A stretch of DNA of 64,000 nt from Limnomonas spitsbergensis (lineage: Eukaryota; Chlorophyta; Chlorophyceae; Chlamydomonadales): contig JAYJMM010000078.1 in assembly GCA_037349105.1 (NCBI GenBank), forward strand, positions 1-64,000. The letters run 5' to 3'. A model generated the notes under the pieces. That model ran no database searches, was not told where the DNA came from, and saw nothing but the letters and a program-made list of their open reading frames with translations. A program made the translations under genes and the position numbers. Numbering within the stretch: the stretch's first letter is position 1; every line of letters begins with the position of its first letter. This document shows positions 24,501 through 34,670 of this stretch, piece by piece.

Positions 24501-27378
24501 CCTGTACATGCACCCTATGCACATGCCCCCCATGCACATGCCTCCCTGCACATGCCCCCCTGCACATGCCCCCCTGCACATGCCCCCATGCACATGCCCC
24601 CATGCACATGTCCCCCATGCACATGCCCCCTGCACATGCCCCCCTGCACATGCCCCCCTGCACATCGGGTGGCCATACCCTTGCTGGGGAGGAATGTTGG
24701 ATGGCATGCTAGCTTCCCAATTTTATTTGTGCCTCTCACTCTTTTATATACACTGGCATCACTCCTGGCCTCCTGTACGTGCCTGGCACTACACAGATCC
24801 GCCATCCTTGCAGTGATATGTACTGAAGTGAAGCGCATTGTCCATGCTTAGCCCGGGGAGGCAGCAACTGATAAGGGAGGGAGGAGAGGGAAGGCACCCA
24901 CCACAACACACTTGTTGCCTCATTCTACTCACCACATCACACATATCTCCCCAGACCCCAGCTATCCACCACATCACACATATCATACCAGCCATCTACT
25001 GCACTACGCATCGACGCAGCCACATCGGCATTGTTAGAATATTGGTACGAGCTGCACTGCCGCTAGGATATCTTGCACTGCCACTAGGATATCTTGCACT
25101 GCCACTAGGATATCTTGCACTGCCACTAGGATATCTTGCACTGCCACTAGTGTCTCTTGGCAGTGCTACTCGTACCAATATTCTAGCATCACACTTATCA
25201 CCCCAGCCACCAACCACATCACACTAATCACCCCAGCCACCTGCCACATCACACTTACCCCCCATTCACCTACCGCATCACACTTATCGCCCCAGATATA
25301 GCCCAGGTGACAGTTCTCCGAGAAAGTCGATAGCACACCCAGGACCCGTCCATAATGTTCCAGGATCATGCTGTCTTTGAGGAAGGGAGCGTACCCGGGG
25401 ATGTGATGACCCCACTGCAACAGAACCACGAGGGTGATGGAAGAGGAAGGAGTGACAAGAGCATGACTCATTTACATAGCATAACAAAGAGAGGGGTTCG
25501 AATATTGATACGATTGAAAGCGAAGTGTGGAGATGGCGATGTTGGGCCTTTGTTGTATTTTGCTTCACGTGACAGCTGGAGGATTTGGGAGCTTGCTTTA
25601 TCCTGATTTCAAGACAGGCCATGTTGAGAAAGTCACGCAGGCTCTGTCATGCTGCTGGAGTATCCATCCTCGGGGCTGTATGCCTCTATACGGCAGGAAG
25701 GGCATCCCAGCGCTTTGGGAGGGAAGCGTTTCAATTCATTTGAAGCCAGCCTCAGCCGGGCTTGTACAGTATATCCATGTGCCTCTAAACCAGGAAAGAC
25801 TTCCCAGCGGGGAGGGGAAGAAAGAGCTTGGGGCTTCAATTCATTTGAACCCACCCTCTGACACTATCTCTCAACCCTCTGCACCCTCTGGCACTATCTC
25901 TGAACCCACCCTCTGACACTATCTTCAGTACATACAGGCAGCCCCCTCGCAGCATCAGGGAGTATAGCATCCCAGGATAGCCCCAATCGCATAACAGAAT
26001 CGGCCCCTGCATGTTCCCATACTTGCCACACTTTCCGCCCCCGCACCCTGAGCCCCATCTCCTGCAGCTCAGCCGTGAATCCCATGATGGGGCATGCCCC
26101 CATACTTCCACACTTTTGCTCCGCACCCTTTCCCTCTTCCACCCACCGGCAGCCTGCAGAAGCCTGCATCTGTGGTCATGGGCCAGATGTGTGTCCGGTT
26201 GTTCTTGTCCCACCAAGGACCCAGCTGCTGCAACTCCGCAATAATGGCCTGGGCACGGCCTGCACCTAGCTGGCCCTCCGAAACCTTCCCATGGCCGGCG
26301 TTGTGGTACATGTAAACATGAACGTAGTGAAAGTCCGCCTTGGCCGGATCTGTTCACAGCAGCGTTCACGCGTTCAATCCAGGGGCACTGGAAAGGTGTG
26401 CATGTTTTTGTGTTTGCACTTTGCAGTGGCGATCAGAATCCAGCTAAACAAAGCAGATCATTTAAATGTTTGAATTGGTAGCTTTGATTGCACTGTGTGG
26501 ATTGTGTGCCGTTAGTGTGACCCTGCAATCCTGCATCACGTGCCTACCTGGCTCGTAGAAGGGGCTTGCCATTAACATCTGTGGGAAGCTTATCTCCAGG
26601 CTGTGGAGGAGGGCAGATGAGAGCCAACAGGATTACGTAAGCCATGAGCATCGTGCGCACCAGACCGAATGGGAGGGATGATGGGTGGCCACCCCCTGGG
26701 GGCCGATTAGGACCTAACCGGGACAGGAGTTAGGCTGAACTAGGACCCTGGGACGGAGGCGGGGATGTAGCTGAACTTCAGGAATAAATCACATTCAAAG
26801 TTCATCATCAAAAATCAAAATTTATACTTAAAATGTGCATGGTGGTGCCAGTAGAGCCATCCTATGCAGGGGAAAATAGCCCACTGGACCTCAAGCAATT
26901 TGTCTACTGGTAGATCAAAAGTTTCCTAGACCACGGATGTCAGATGACTAGATGTGGATACCGTTTCCAGCTTCACAATCAACATTGAGATGTGCCTCAT
27001 CTGACCACATGTCAGTCGGCAGTCCTAAAGAGAGATCCCCAACCCATATTGTACATGCTAATTTGATGCCCCATCCCTGCCCTGTTCGAGTAATCCATGG
27101 AAAAACGTTGCAGAACTCTGCATGGCCTCTTACCTGTACATGCTGACGATGTTATAGCCAGTCATATCCCTGAACCTGGCGCTGTTGGGATACACGTATA
27201 TTCTTGGCATACTTTTGATGCTCCACCTTCCAAGCTCAGAGGCAAAGCCGCTTGTGACGTTGTTGGCCATCCCAGTGGCTCGTGAGCAGAACGCAATCAC
27301 CGAAATCATTGAAAACAGTAATATTACATGGTGGTGGATGCAAACTCTGAATGACCAGAAGCCTGTGAACATGTTCAT
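18526..27378 (-). CDS. Exostosin-like (GT47-type) glycosyltransferase, paralogue B
   Basis: Nine minus-strand exons: 27378-27134, 26600-26548, 26349-26147, 25414-25274, 23876-23761, 23125-22862, 22384-22342, 21736-21567 and 18802-18526. All join in phase and encode 503 aa. The N-terminus has a hydrophobic signal-anchor (VILLFSMISVIAF) followed by MPRIYVYP. Family motifs match paralogue A: QGKDLLVP, GYSGGVRQTVMRLYSEDPRF, CLAPHGLGWGAR and RGCIPVIVQ. A likely Golgi glycosyltransferase; substrate unknown. Differences from A: exon 3 is continuous and carries six extra residues where A has an intron; the DGIKVEFED exon is 18 bp shorter; and the C-terminus runs about 25 residues further because the stop used in A is absent. 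Introns hold several minisatellites, a possible cassette exon (25932-26030) and, in the last intron (18803-21566), open frames on the other strand. The start is 215 bp from the divergent J-domain gene. Confidence 0.88.
19462..20305 (+). other. Unidentified open frames inside the last intron of paralogue B
   Basis: Two successive plus-strand frames lie opposite the host gene. The first (to 19926) has a basic start, then a Pro/Ala/Ser-rich stretch with PSPSENEAA. The second (19940-20305) ends in a helical region (EELEGVVGKEV, then RDRKKAVSKLMAKMQADA) and stops at TAG 20303-20305. Codon-like quality is better than in the flanks, so this may be a nested gene or remnant of an inserted element. I found no splice joining the two frames in phase and recognise no family. 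Confidence 0.35.
20297..20450. repeat. Two-copy imperfect tandem repeat of about 75 bp
   Basis: TAGCGAGCAGTAGTCGGTA followed by CCTGGCTGA...AGTAC..AAATTGACT recurs as TAGCAAGCATTAGTCGGTA with CCTGGCTGAGCCCAGTAC. The first copy overlaps the stop of the preceding frame. Confidence 0.7.
21790..21920 (+). repeat. Copy of short dispersed family ending ATGTAGCTGAA
   Basis: Within an intron of paralogue B. It shows the family order: CCACTGGGCCGATGGGG, GGGACAGGCCTACGGCC, AAGCAGCAAGGCATGCTG and the end CATGTAGCTGAATTT. The same order is seen, diverged, at 8370-8465, 26690-26785, 47140-47225 and 50805-50905. Confidence 0.55.
23308..23398. repeat. GGGTCA hexamer array
   Basis: About 15 units of GGGTCA with GGGTTA and GGTTTT variants, in an intron of paralogue B. 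It resembles degenerate telomere-type repeats but has no true telomere unit. Confidence 0.9.
24405..24665. repeat. CCCCTGCACATGCC minisatellite (14-18 bp)
   Basis: About 17 units built on CCCCCTGCACATGCC, with CCCATGCACATG and CCCTGTACATG variants, in an intron of paralogue B. Confidence 0.93.
24905..25290. repeat. About 30-bp CA-rich repeat, interrupted by the inverted-repeat element
   Basis: Units of the type CACCACATCACACTTATCACCCCAGC occur at 24945-25005 and again at 25187-25290. The 25035-25185 element sits between them. The right end overlaps the last bases of the exon ending at 25274. Confidence 0.7.
25035..25185. mobile_element. 151-bp inverted-repeat element enclosing five 21-bp repeats
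   Basis: Left end TAGAATATTGGTACGAG (25035-25051) is the exact reverse complement of CTCGTACCAATATTCTA (25169-25185); inside both ends the complementarity continues through GCACTGCC. Between them lie five copies of a 21-mer (GCACTGCCACTAGGATATCTT). It looks like a non-autonomous foldback or MITE-like element whose core expanded. I saw no clear target-site duplication. Confidence 0.7.
26690..26785 (+). repeat. Copy of short dispersed family ending ATGTAGCTGAA
   Basis: In the first intron of paralogue B. It has GGTGGCCACCCCCTGGGGG, AACCGGGACAGG, TAGGCTGAACTAGGA and the end GGGATGTAGCTGAACTTC, collinear with the copy at 21790-21920. Confidence 0.55.
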
Positions 27379-27593
27379 CGGTGCGAGTGAAAATCAAGAG
27401 AGCGGGGTGAGCCCCGCAGAATCTTTCACAGGGCAGTTCAGAACTATGTTAATTCTTCGTTGTGCATTTTGATGGATGCAGACCGAGCACGCCGTCTGCA
27501 TCTGTCGCGAGGTGGTGATATAACCCAGATCCCCCACACCGGAATAGTGTTCATACTTCGGCAACTCGGATCCACCTTCTCAACTGGCAGTTG
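27379..27593. promoter_or_regulatory. Divergent intergenic region, exostosin B and J-domain gene
   Basis: Only 215 bp separate the ATG of paralogue B (27378, minus) from the ATG of the J-domain gene (27594, plus), so both promoters and 5' UTRs must overlap here unless either gene has an upstream noncoding exon. I saw no TATA box I would defend. Confidence 0.55.
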
Positions 27594-30500
27594 ATGGCTG
27601 GTTCATGTCAGATTCCTCCGGCAGCTTTTCAAGCGTGCCTGGATTTAAAATCTATCCCACCGCTTCTTGCCGATTCTCTTGCGAGTCTAGCTTCGTCATA
27701 CCGCATGCAAAGTGCGGCCAGGACAGCAGCAGCAGCAGCGGATCAGGCCAGGAGCAACCATGAGGAGCGATTAAAGGACAACCTGCGTGGATCCATCTCC
27801 ACATACATCAAGGTCAGTACTCTACAGGGATTTGAACCTGAGAAACAAATTTTGAAGGACATTCATCAGTTCTCTGGACATGCATGGCCAGACTGGGCTT
27901 TGCCATGAGATTGCAAGGCTGAGGGGAACAACCGCTGCCAACCGTTGCCATCTCTACAGTCCTTAATGTGCTTGAGGGCCTTGCATCTACTCGCCTGTGC
28001 CAGGTTGGCAGGTCCTGATGCTGCCTGTGCCAGGTTGGCAGGTCCTGATGCTGCCTGTGCCAGGTTGGCAGGTCCTGATGCTGCCTGTGCCAGGTTGGCA
28101 GGTCCTGATGCTGCCTGTGCCAGGTTGGCAGGTCCTGATGCTGCCTGTGCCAGGTTGGCAGGTCCTGATGCTGCCTGTGCCAGGGAACCCATGTGCTTAT
28201 GTTCTGTATGCGCCACATGCCGTGGCCGGCTAGCCTGCCGCCACGACCTAGACTAGGAACCAGAGGCACATTTGCCTGTGACGGCTATTCCCGTCTTCAC
28301 ACTCCAGGTCCCTGAATTAGCCCAACGCGACATCACTCGGGAGCTTTCTGCAATCAGCAAGACTACCGTCAGCAAAGAGAAGGCGATCTCCAACATCGAT
28401 CAGGTGAGCTGTGATCACAGCGGAAACAGCGATTACACAGCCGCCCGCAGGACCTTATCAGAACTGTATGCGCTGCATCAGCGGGCAAGATGCAAGCAGC
28501 TTCCATGTGGCTCCTCTGTCGCCTTAGCTGTTTAGAAAGCAATGAAATATAGCCCCGAGAAAATCTGAGCTCGGTCATGGACTTCAAAGTCTTAAATGAT
28601 AAGCCCAGAGCTCCCCGTCTTGAGCTGGTCTCTACTCTCTACGGGTTAAATTGGAACCACCTTTCGCACATTTCCCCACCTCTGGCCTCTCCCACCTCCT
28701 CTCATGTGGGCTGTGCATCATATGCCCTTGGCCTACTGGTTCCTGTTCCCGACCCATCCCACCTCCCCCCATCTACAGGCCCTGTATCAGCTGCCCCGCA
28801 GCCTCGGTAGCCTGGACGAGCTTCTCAGCAGCATCAACCACAAGGCCGGCGCCTGCATCACCAAATCCATCGCGCGCCTCAGGACAGCCAACGCGGCCGC
28901 ATCCGTAGGAGGGACTGCTCTCAGCCCTGTTGGGACGTCCACACACCTGGAAGCCTCTGCCCCCCCTTGGGTCCAGACAGTGCCTCAAAGGCCCGCCTTG
29001 CAGCCAGACATCAATCTCCCACAAGCAGTGCCTCAACCCTCCTCTCAGATTGAGGCCCAAAACTCCTCTTCACACCCATCGGCTCAAAGCTACTCCTCTC
29101 AGCCATTGACTCCACCCTCCCCCTCACAGCCTGGGGCTGGAACTTCCTCCTCACAAGCATTGACTCCTCCCTCCCCCGCACAGCCTGCGGCCGGACCCTC
29201 CTCCTCTCAGCCTCAGGGTATTGTCGGCGGGACCCTACCAGCAGCGTGTCCACCGCCTGTCTCCCCAGCGAGCCTTCCCCTGCAGGTGGCATCCGTGCCC
29301 CTCAAGGTCCCGACTACTGACATCAACCAGGAGGCGGCAAAGACACTGCAGAAGGTTCTCAGCTCACATCCTCTGTCGTGAGATCTGCTGCATAGAGCTA
29401 ACATGCACGCCGATTCGTTCTGGTGAAGGCGCGTCACGCACAGGGTTTATACGTCTTCTAAAAAGCCATGTTGGCAGACCAGAGCTCATCAGGGCTCGCG
29501 CAGTCTCAGAGCAAAGGCCCGCTGCCATCCCGCAGTCTCTGCCCGGCTAAAACGACAGGCCAGGAGCCATCCAAGGGGCATGAGCCTGCCAGCTTGCACC
29601 TCCAGACACAAGATGAGGCAGTCGCTGGAGCCTGTGGTCCTACCGCTGCTGTGGAGGCTGCAGCTATTCCTCAGGCTACGGATGGCGGCAGCAACTCCCC
29701 TGAGGCTGCAGCTATGAAACCTGATGGTGGGAGCGCACACCCTGTTCCTGCAGCAAGCCACTCAGATGTGTTGAAGGCGCACGCCTTGTTCCCTGAAGCC
29801 GTGTCCTCTCATGCACATGGTGCGGACAGCTGTAAGGTCCGGGGGGACGTCAGCGCCGCAGCCTTGGTGGCTAGCTCCCTGATCCCTCGTTGCACCGAGC
29901 TGCTCAGGAGGCGTCAGTGGGAGCAGTGCATCCAGCAGTTGTCCACAACGGAGCCGCTAGCGGGGGGCCGTCTGCCTGCAGTCATGCAGGTGAGAGCATG
30001 TCTGTCAATGACGTTGCACATGTGGGCCCGGCTGAAAAGCTTGGGCGCGTGGGCACCCAACATAGTTGGGAGAAGGAAATGAAACTTCAGGCAAAACGGG
30101 AAAGGACAGAGAGGAACGCAAGGGAGAAAGAAAATACCCCTCCTCCCCCCCATATACCCCTCCTCCCCCCTCAAATACCCCTCCTCCCCCATCAAATACC
30201 CCTCCTCCCCCCCATATACCCCTCCTCCCCCCCACAAATACCCCTCCTCCCCCCCTCAAATACCCCTCCTCCCCCCCATATACCCCTCCTCCCCCCCTCA
30301 AATACCCCTCCTCCCCCCCTCAAATACCCCTCCTCCCCCCTCAAATACCCCTCCTCCCCCCCTCAAATACCCCTCCTCCCCACCTCAAATACCCCTCCTC
30401 CCCCCCTCAAATACCCCTCCTCCCCCCCTCAAATACCCCTCCCCCCCCCTCAAATACCCCTCCTCCCCCCTCAAATACCCCTCCTCCCCCTCAAATACCC

Positions 30501-33098
30501 CTCCTCCCCCCTCAAATACCCCTCCTCCCCCCCTCAAATACCCCTCCTCCCCCCCAAATACCCCTCCTCCCCCCCTCAAATACCCCTCCTCCCCCCCCCC
30601 CAAATACCCCTCCTCCCCCCTCAAATACCCCTCCTCCCCCCTCAAATACCCCTCCTCCCCCCCCCCAAATACCCCTCCTCCCCCCCTCAAATACCCCTCC
30701 TCCCCCCTCAAATACCCCTCCTCCCCCCTCAAATACCCCTCCTCCCCCCTCAAATACCCCTCCTCCCCCCCTCAAATACCCCTCCTCCCCCCCTCAAATA
30801 CCCCTACTCCCCCCCCTCAAATACCCCTCCTCCCCCCTCAAATACCCCTCCTCCCCCCTCAAATACCCCTCCTCCCCCCCTCAAATACCCCTCCTCCCCC
30901 CCCTCAAATACCCCTCCTCCCCCCTCAAATACCCCTCCTCCCCCCTCAAATACCCCTCCTCCCCCCTCAAATACCCCTCCTCCCCCCCTCAAATACCCCT
31001 CCTCCCCCCTCAAATACCCCTCCTCCCCCCCTCAAATACCCCTCCTCCCCCCCCAAATACCCCTCCTCCCCCCTCAAATACCCCTCCTCCCCCCTCAAAT
31101 ACCCCTCCTCCCCCCTCAAATACCCCTCCTCCCCCCTCAAATACCCCTCCTCCCCCCCCCAAATACCCCTCCTCCCCCCTCAAATACCCCTCCTCCCCCC
31201 CTCAAATACCCCTCCTCCCCCCTCAAATACCCCTCCTCCCCCCTCAAATACCCCTCCTCCCCCCTCAAATACCCCTCCTCCCCCCCCCCAAATACCCCTC
31301 CTCCCCCCTCAAATACCCCTCCTCCCCCCCTCAAATACCCCTCCTCCCCCCTCAAATACCCCTCCTCCCCCCATATGTTTATTCCCTCTGGTTCAGGCCC
31401 TAGCTATTGCCAACGTCCACTGGCAAATGTCACGACGAGACTGGCGGGGCACCTTGCGTCTTCCCCCGCTACCAGACACCTCCGGCACCCGCCCGGACCC
31501 CGGCGGCAATGCAGGAACAAGAGGAGACGCGCGCCTGCCGGCCGGACAGCCGGATTTCGTGATGGCAGTACGGCGGCAGTACAGGAGAATGGCTGCCCTG
31601 GTACACCCTGACAAGTGCGGCCTCCCTCACGCGGAGGAAGCCTTCCGGCTGCTGGCGGACGCTCAGGCCCAGCTTCTGGACGTCTCCAGAGGAACCAAGC
31701 GACCTCGGCGGGGCAATAACAGCCCCGCAGCTGACCCGTTTGACTGCGGGAGGTGGGCGGAGGATGAGGAGGATTCAGGCTACGCGTGGTGGGGGGCCTG
31801 GGAGGTCTTTGGCCGTTCAGGAACGTCAACAACCGAGCCGTCGCGCTCTCAAGAGGAGGAGGCGCTGGGAGAGCTGAGGGGCCTGCCGCTGGAGGTCAGT
31901 GCAGGAGTGGTCTGTTGCCATGAATCTTCTCTGGTCTAGCGTTAGTGGGGCTGAGGGAAGTGGTCCAGTGGTCTAACACTTGTGGCATCAATACCCAAAG
32001 GTCGAGGGATCGAACCCGCCAATGGATCCTCCTTCTCCCCTCTAGATCTCTGTGTCCCATGTTCCTGCCCCCCTCACATAGGGGGGTGGCATGGCTGCAC
32101 CATGGTCCAGGTTGTGCATGGTAGCTGGAATTGAGCTTTGAGTCATTCCCTTCCAGCCTCATGCGGCCGAGCGTTTAGCAGGGCCCAGCAGACATGCACC
32201 GTTCTAACCTTGTAGGCAATGTGAATGTTCGCATGCTGATTGTGGCAGTGGGTCTGCGCCACATGCTCTGGATAGAAATGGAAATCTGAACAGTGAAAAT
32301 ATATTGGGAGTTGAAAAGGGGGTGAGGCGTACAAAATCTGTCATCGTTGACCTCCATGGAAGGCAACTCGTTATGTCGGGGTCCTTCAGGCCGAGGCCCA
32401 AGCTAGCTCTCTTGCTTGTGCGCAGGCGTTGAGGCATGAGGTGGCTTTCAGGCAGGCCCAAGTGCTGCTGCCAGCTGCTGCCAGTAACGGCCTGTCCATT
32501 GTGGCCAAGCAGCAGAGGCTCAGGTGGGAGGGGGGGTCGACAGCCCGCACCAGGCCTGTTCGATGCTATGAGACACTGATCCAGTGAGGCCCAGGCCGAC
32601 ACCCCAAACCTGCGAGCGCAGCCACATATCAAAGGCCTGTCATATAGGCGATGCTCTGTAATGCCCACGTTTGCCGGCTGGCCTGAGGCTAGACGGGAAC
32701 TTCTCATGGATTCGTGGGGGGGGGTCTTCTCCCGGACTGGTGGAAGCAGGGCCCAGCGGGGTAGGCACCGTTATCACCTGGACAGGCCTTGAGTGGGTGG
32801 AGCCCCCTGAGAATGACCACACTTCAATGACTTCCGGCATTTCAATCTTTGTGCTCTTTGTTTAATCGGACATCTGATCCTTTGTTCCAATGGATCAATG
32901 ACGTTACACCTCTGGGCCCTGCGCAATAAGGCTCGGCCGTATGGGCGCTTAACTTTTAGGTTGGGAGGAAAGAACGAAACAAACACTTTGTACCCATGGA
33001 TGCTCGGCCCTGATGCTGCATGCAGGGCTGCCCGGAGCGTGCTCTCCTCTAGGCTGCTGGAGCAAGGCACCAGGATGTCTGCACCCCGCTGGGAGTAA
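27594..33098 (+). CDS. J-domain protein with C-terminal J-domain
   Basis: Plus-strand exons: 27594-27812, 28308-28403, 28779 to about 29381, about 29480-29989, 31397-31894, 32390-32523 and 33026-33098, for roughly 650-700 aa. Junctions are in phase except the border between the third and fourth exons, which I could not place. The first three exons give a helical N-terminal part (RDITRELSAISKTTVSKEKA; ELLSSINHKAGACITKSIAR) and then a long Pro/Ser/Gln-rich linker. The 31397 exon encodes YRRMAALVHPDKCG, with HPD at 31604-31612, and then AEEAFRLLADAQAQLLD: helices II and III of a J-domain, expected to stimulate Hsp70. An acidic stretch and a helical tail (RHEVAFRQAQVLL) follow, with stop TAA. Introns hold a 30-bp array, a roughly 20-bp array and a SINE. 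Client and compartment are unknown. Confidence 0.78.
27987..28185. repeat. 30-bp minisatellite, six to seven copies
   Basis: Near-perfect copies of a unit containing CAGGTTGGCAGGTCCTGATG in the first intron of the J-domain gene. The low divergence between units suggests recent expansion. The 10-codon period keeps frames open on both strands. Confidence 0.97.
30006..30131 (+). repeat. Dispersed repeat copy (TGACGTTGCACATGTGGGCCC type)
   Basis: Starts TCAATGACGTT, then GTGGGCCCGGCTGAAAAGC and GGGCGCGTGGGCACCCAAC, followed by a purine-rich tail ending AGAAAGAAAATACCCC. Relatives start at 32896, 33869 and 36230 on this strand, and a partial one is reversed at about 50300-50348. This copy lies in an intron of the J-domain gene, directly before the array. 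Confidence 0.75.
30132..31376. repeat. About 20-bp pyrimidine-rich minisatellite (AAATACCCCTCCTCCCCCCT)
   Basis: Around 60 units of AAATACCCCTCCTCCCCCCTC whose C-run varies from 5 to 10, giving 18-23 bp units. It fills most of the intron and ends 20 bp before the 31397 exon, so the splice acceptor is preceded by array sequence. The opposite strand has regular runs of five or more G. Long proline-rich frames here are artefacts of the array. Confidence 0.97.
31954..32214 (+). mobile_element. tRNA-derived SINE, full-length-looking copy
   Basis: The head carries box A-like TGGTCCAGTGG at 31961-31971 and box B-like GGATCGAACCC at 32007-32017, 46 bp apart start to start, as in a tRNA gene. The cloverleaf stems pair poorly, so it is not a functional tRNA. 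The body runs to about 32214 and includes GTGGCATGGCTGCACCATGG and CAGGGCCCAGCAGACATGC. A second copy without the head lies at 36352-36510 in opposite orientation. It sits in an intron of the J-domain gene. Confidence 0.72.
32896..32980 (+). repeat. Dispersed repeat copy (TGACGTTACACCTCTGGGCCC type)
   Basis: TCAATGACGTTACACCTCTG, GGCCCTGCGCAATAAGG, CTCGGCCGTATGGGCGC, then GTTGGGAGGAAAGAACG. It lies in the last intron of the J-domain gene and is collinear with 33869 and 36230. Confidence 0.75.
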
Positions 33099-34670
33099 AG
33101 GAGTCAGGTTGTACTCTCAAGTGGTTTGAGAGTGTCGTAGTTGTAACTGAAATGCAGGTCCCATGCCACGCTGATGGCAGTGCCCCGTACCCACACCGTC
33201 TAGCGCTTGTTCACTGTTCATCAGGGTGCCTCAGCTGCAAGCCGGCTCTTGGCTTCAAGCAGCAAGCCCTGTAACTTGGGCCACCAGCCCGAGGCCAGTT
33301 CAGGCTTGGACCCATCGGCTCGGAGTTGCACACACAAGGTCAGGCTTGTGAGCAAGCTGCCTTACTCGTCCACGATGGTGAATGGCATGCAGGCAGGTCG
33401 TCACAACCTACATTTTTGGGGGAAATGTGAGCGGAGCTTCAATTGAGAGGAGCTTCAAGCTCAGACGTAAGAGGAACAACTTTCCCGACTTAAGGTCTTT
33501 CGTGAGCTTTGCTCCTTTACGCCCCATACAGAGGTTAAGGGTTACGATCGATCATTTCCACTCTTTTCGCCCCCAATTCCTTCAGATTTGTGCATCACTA
33601 TGCTCAGACCTTGCAATTTTTTGTTGGAAATGTATCTCCTACTACCTCACCTGGTATCACAGTTGTTTATGGAGACCTACCACTTAATTTAATAATTCAC
33701 TACGGCAAACCTGTAAATCTTGTCCCCAAACAAGCCCATGTCCCCAAACAGGCCAAAGTGCCACCAAGCAAAACAATCACGCACTTGCTGTTTACCAGGA
33801 TCGGTACGCAAAGAGATACGCAAAACATATCATCCATGTAAAGAAACATAACATCCATGCCCCGTCAGGTCAATGACGTTACACCTCTGGGCCCTGCTCA
33901 AAAGCTCGGCTGCGCGGGCGCCCAACGTAGGAGTTGGGAAGAGGAGACTTAATGCAAGTGGGGAAAGGAAAGAAAGGTGCCTTAAAGAGGAGGGAAATAC
34001 CCTTCCTCCCATTCTCCTCCCCCCTAACATGCCAAAATACCAGTCTGTTGGTACCTCAATGAAATAAACAGGGCATACGGTACCGGTATGATGCCCATGC
34101 CAGCAAGAGACTGACCATCTGCATGGGTATGCTGATGAACCATGCGTAGAAGTGCTGATGCCTTGCCTGCTGTATCAAGGCTATGCCTCCCTGCTATGAG
34201 GACTGCACTGACTGGATCACTGCGCAAGTACACTCATATGTCATGACAGTTAGACCTCCCACTCACGGACATGGGGAGCAGCAAGAACACGTTCGCATAC
34301 GACTTGGATCAAAGGTGTACCGTATGCTTGGAACTTGCGCATGGTCCAAATGTTGAAAGCCTCAACGACTAATAGTTGTTGCTCTCTGACAGGAAGGACC
34401 TTGAGAGATCTGAGTGGTTTCACGGGGGACTATTGGGACGAGGGTGCAAGGCGAAGACTGATGCACAAGACATTGTCAATGCGCCTCCGCCAGTGCCTGT
34501 GCTTGACCTAGAGCTCCAGCGTGCGTCTCCACCATGCATTTCGTACATCCATACATACTTTCCCGACCACCGTGTTCCCGACTGAATGTCAAGTTTCTCC
34601 TGCAGACGATAACTGTTACAAGCAATCGACGCCATGTTAACATTCATTTGGTAATTTTGTACTGTGGAGT
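33099..34670. other. Intergenic, dispersed-repeat debris
   Basis: Between the J-domain gene and the small coiled-coil gene. Apart from the copy at 33869-34027 and a diverged AAGCAGCAAGCCCTGTAAC-type fragment at about 33255-33310, I saw no gene-like exon. Confidence 0.5.
33869..34027 (+). repeat. Dispersed repeat copy with unexpanded C-rich tail
   Basis: TCAATGACGTTACACCTCTG, GGCCCTGCTCAAAAGCTCGG, then a purine-rich part ending GAGGGAAATACCCTTCCTCC and ATTCTCCTCCCCCC. The tail matches one to two units of the large array at 30132-31376, but here it is not amplified. Confidence 0.75.

Noticed and set aside
25035..25185. CRISPR-like direct repeats
   Set aside because: The 21-mers have no unique spacers between them, and the genome is eukaryotic.
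30066..31403. Proline-rich (YPSSPPQIPLLPP) frames of more than 400 codons
   Set aside because: Generated by the roughly 20-bp array in the intron before the J-domain exon; array length changes shift all frames.
31954..32030. Functional tRNA gene
   Set aside because: Promoter boxes are present but acceptor, D and T stems mismatch, and the sequence continues into a repeat body shared with another locus.
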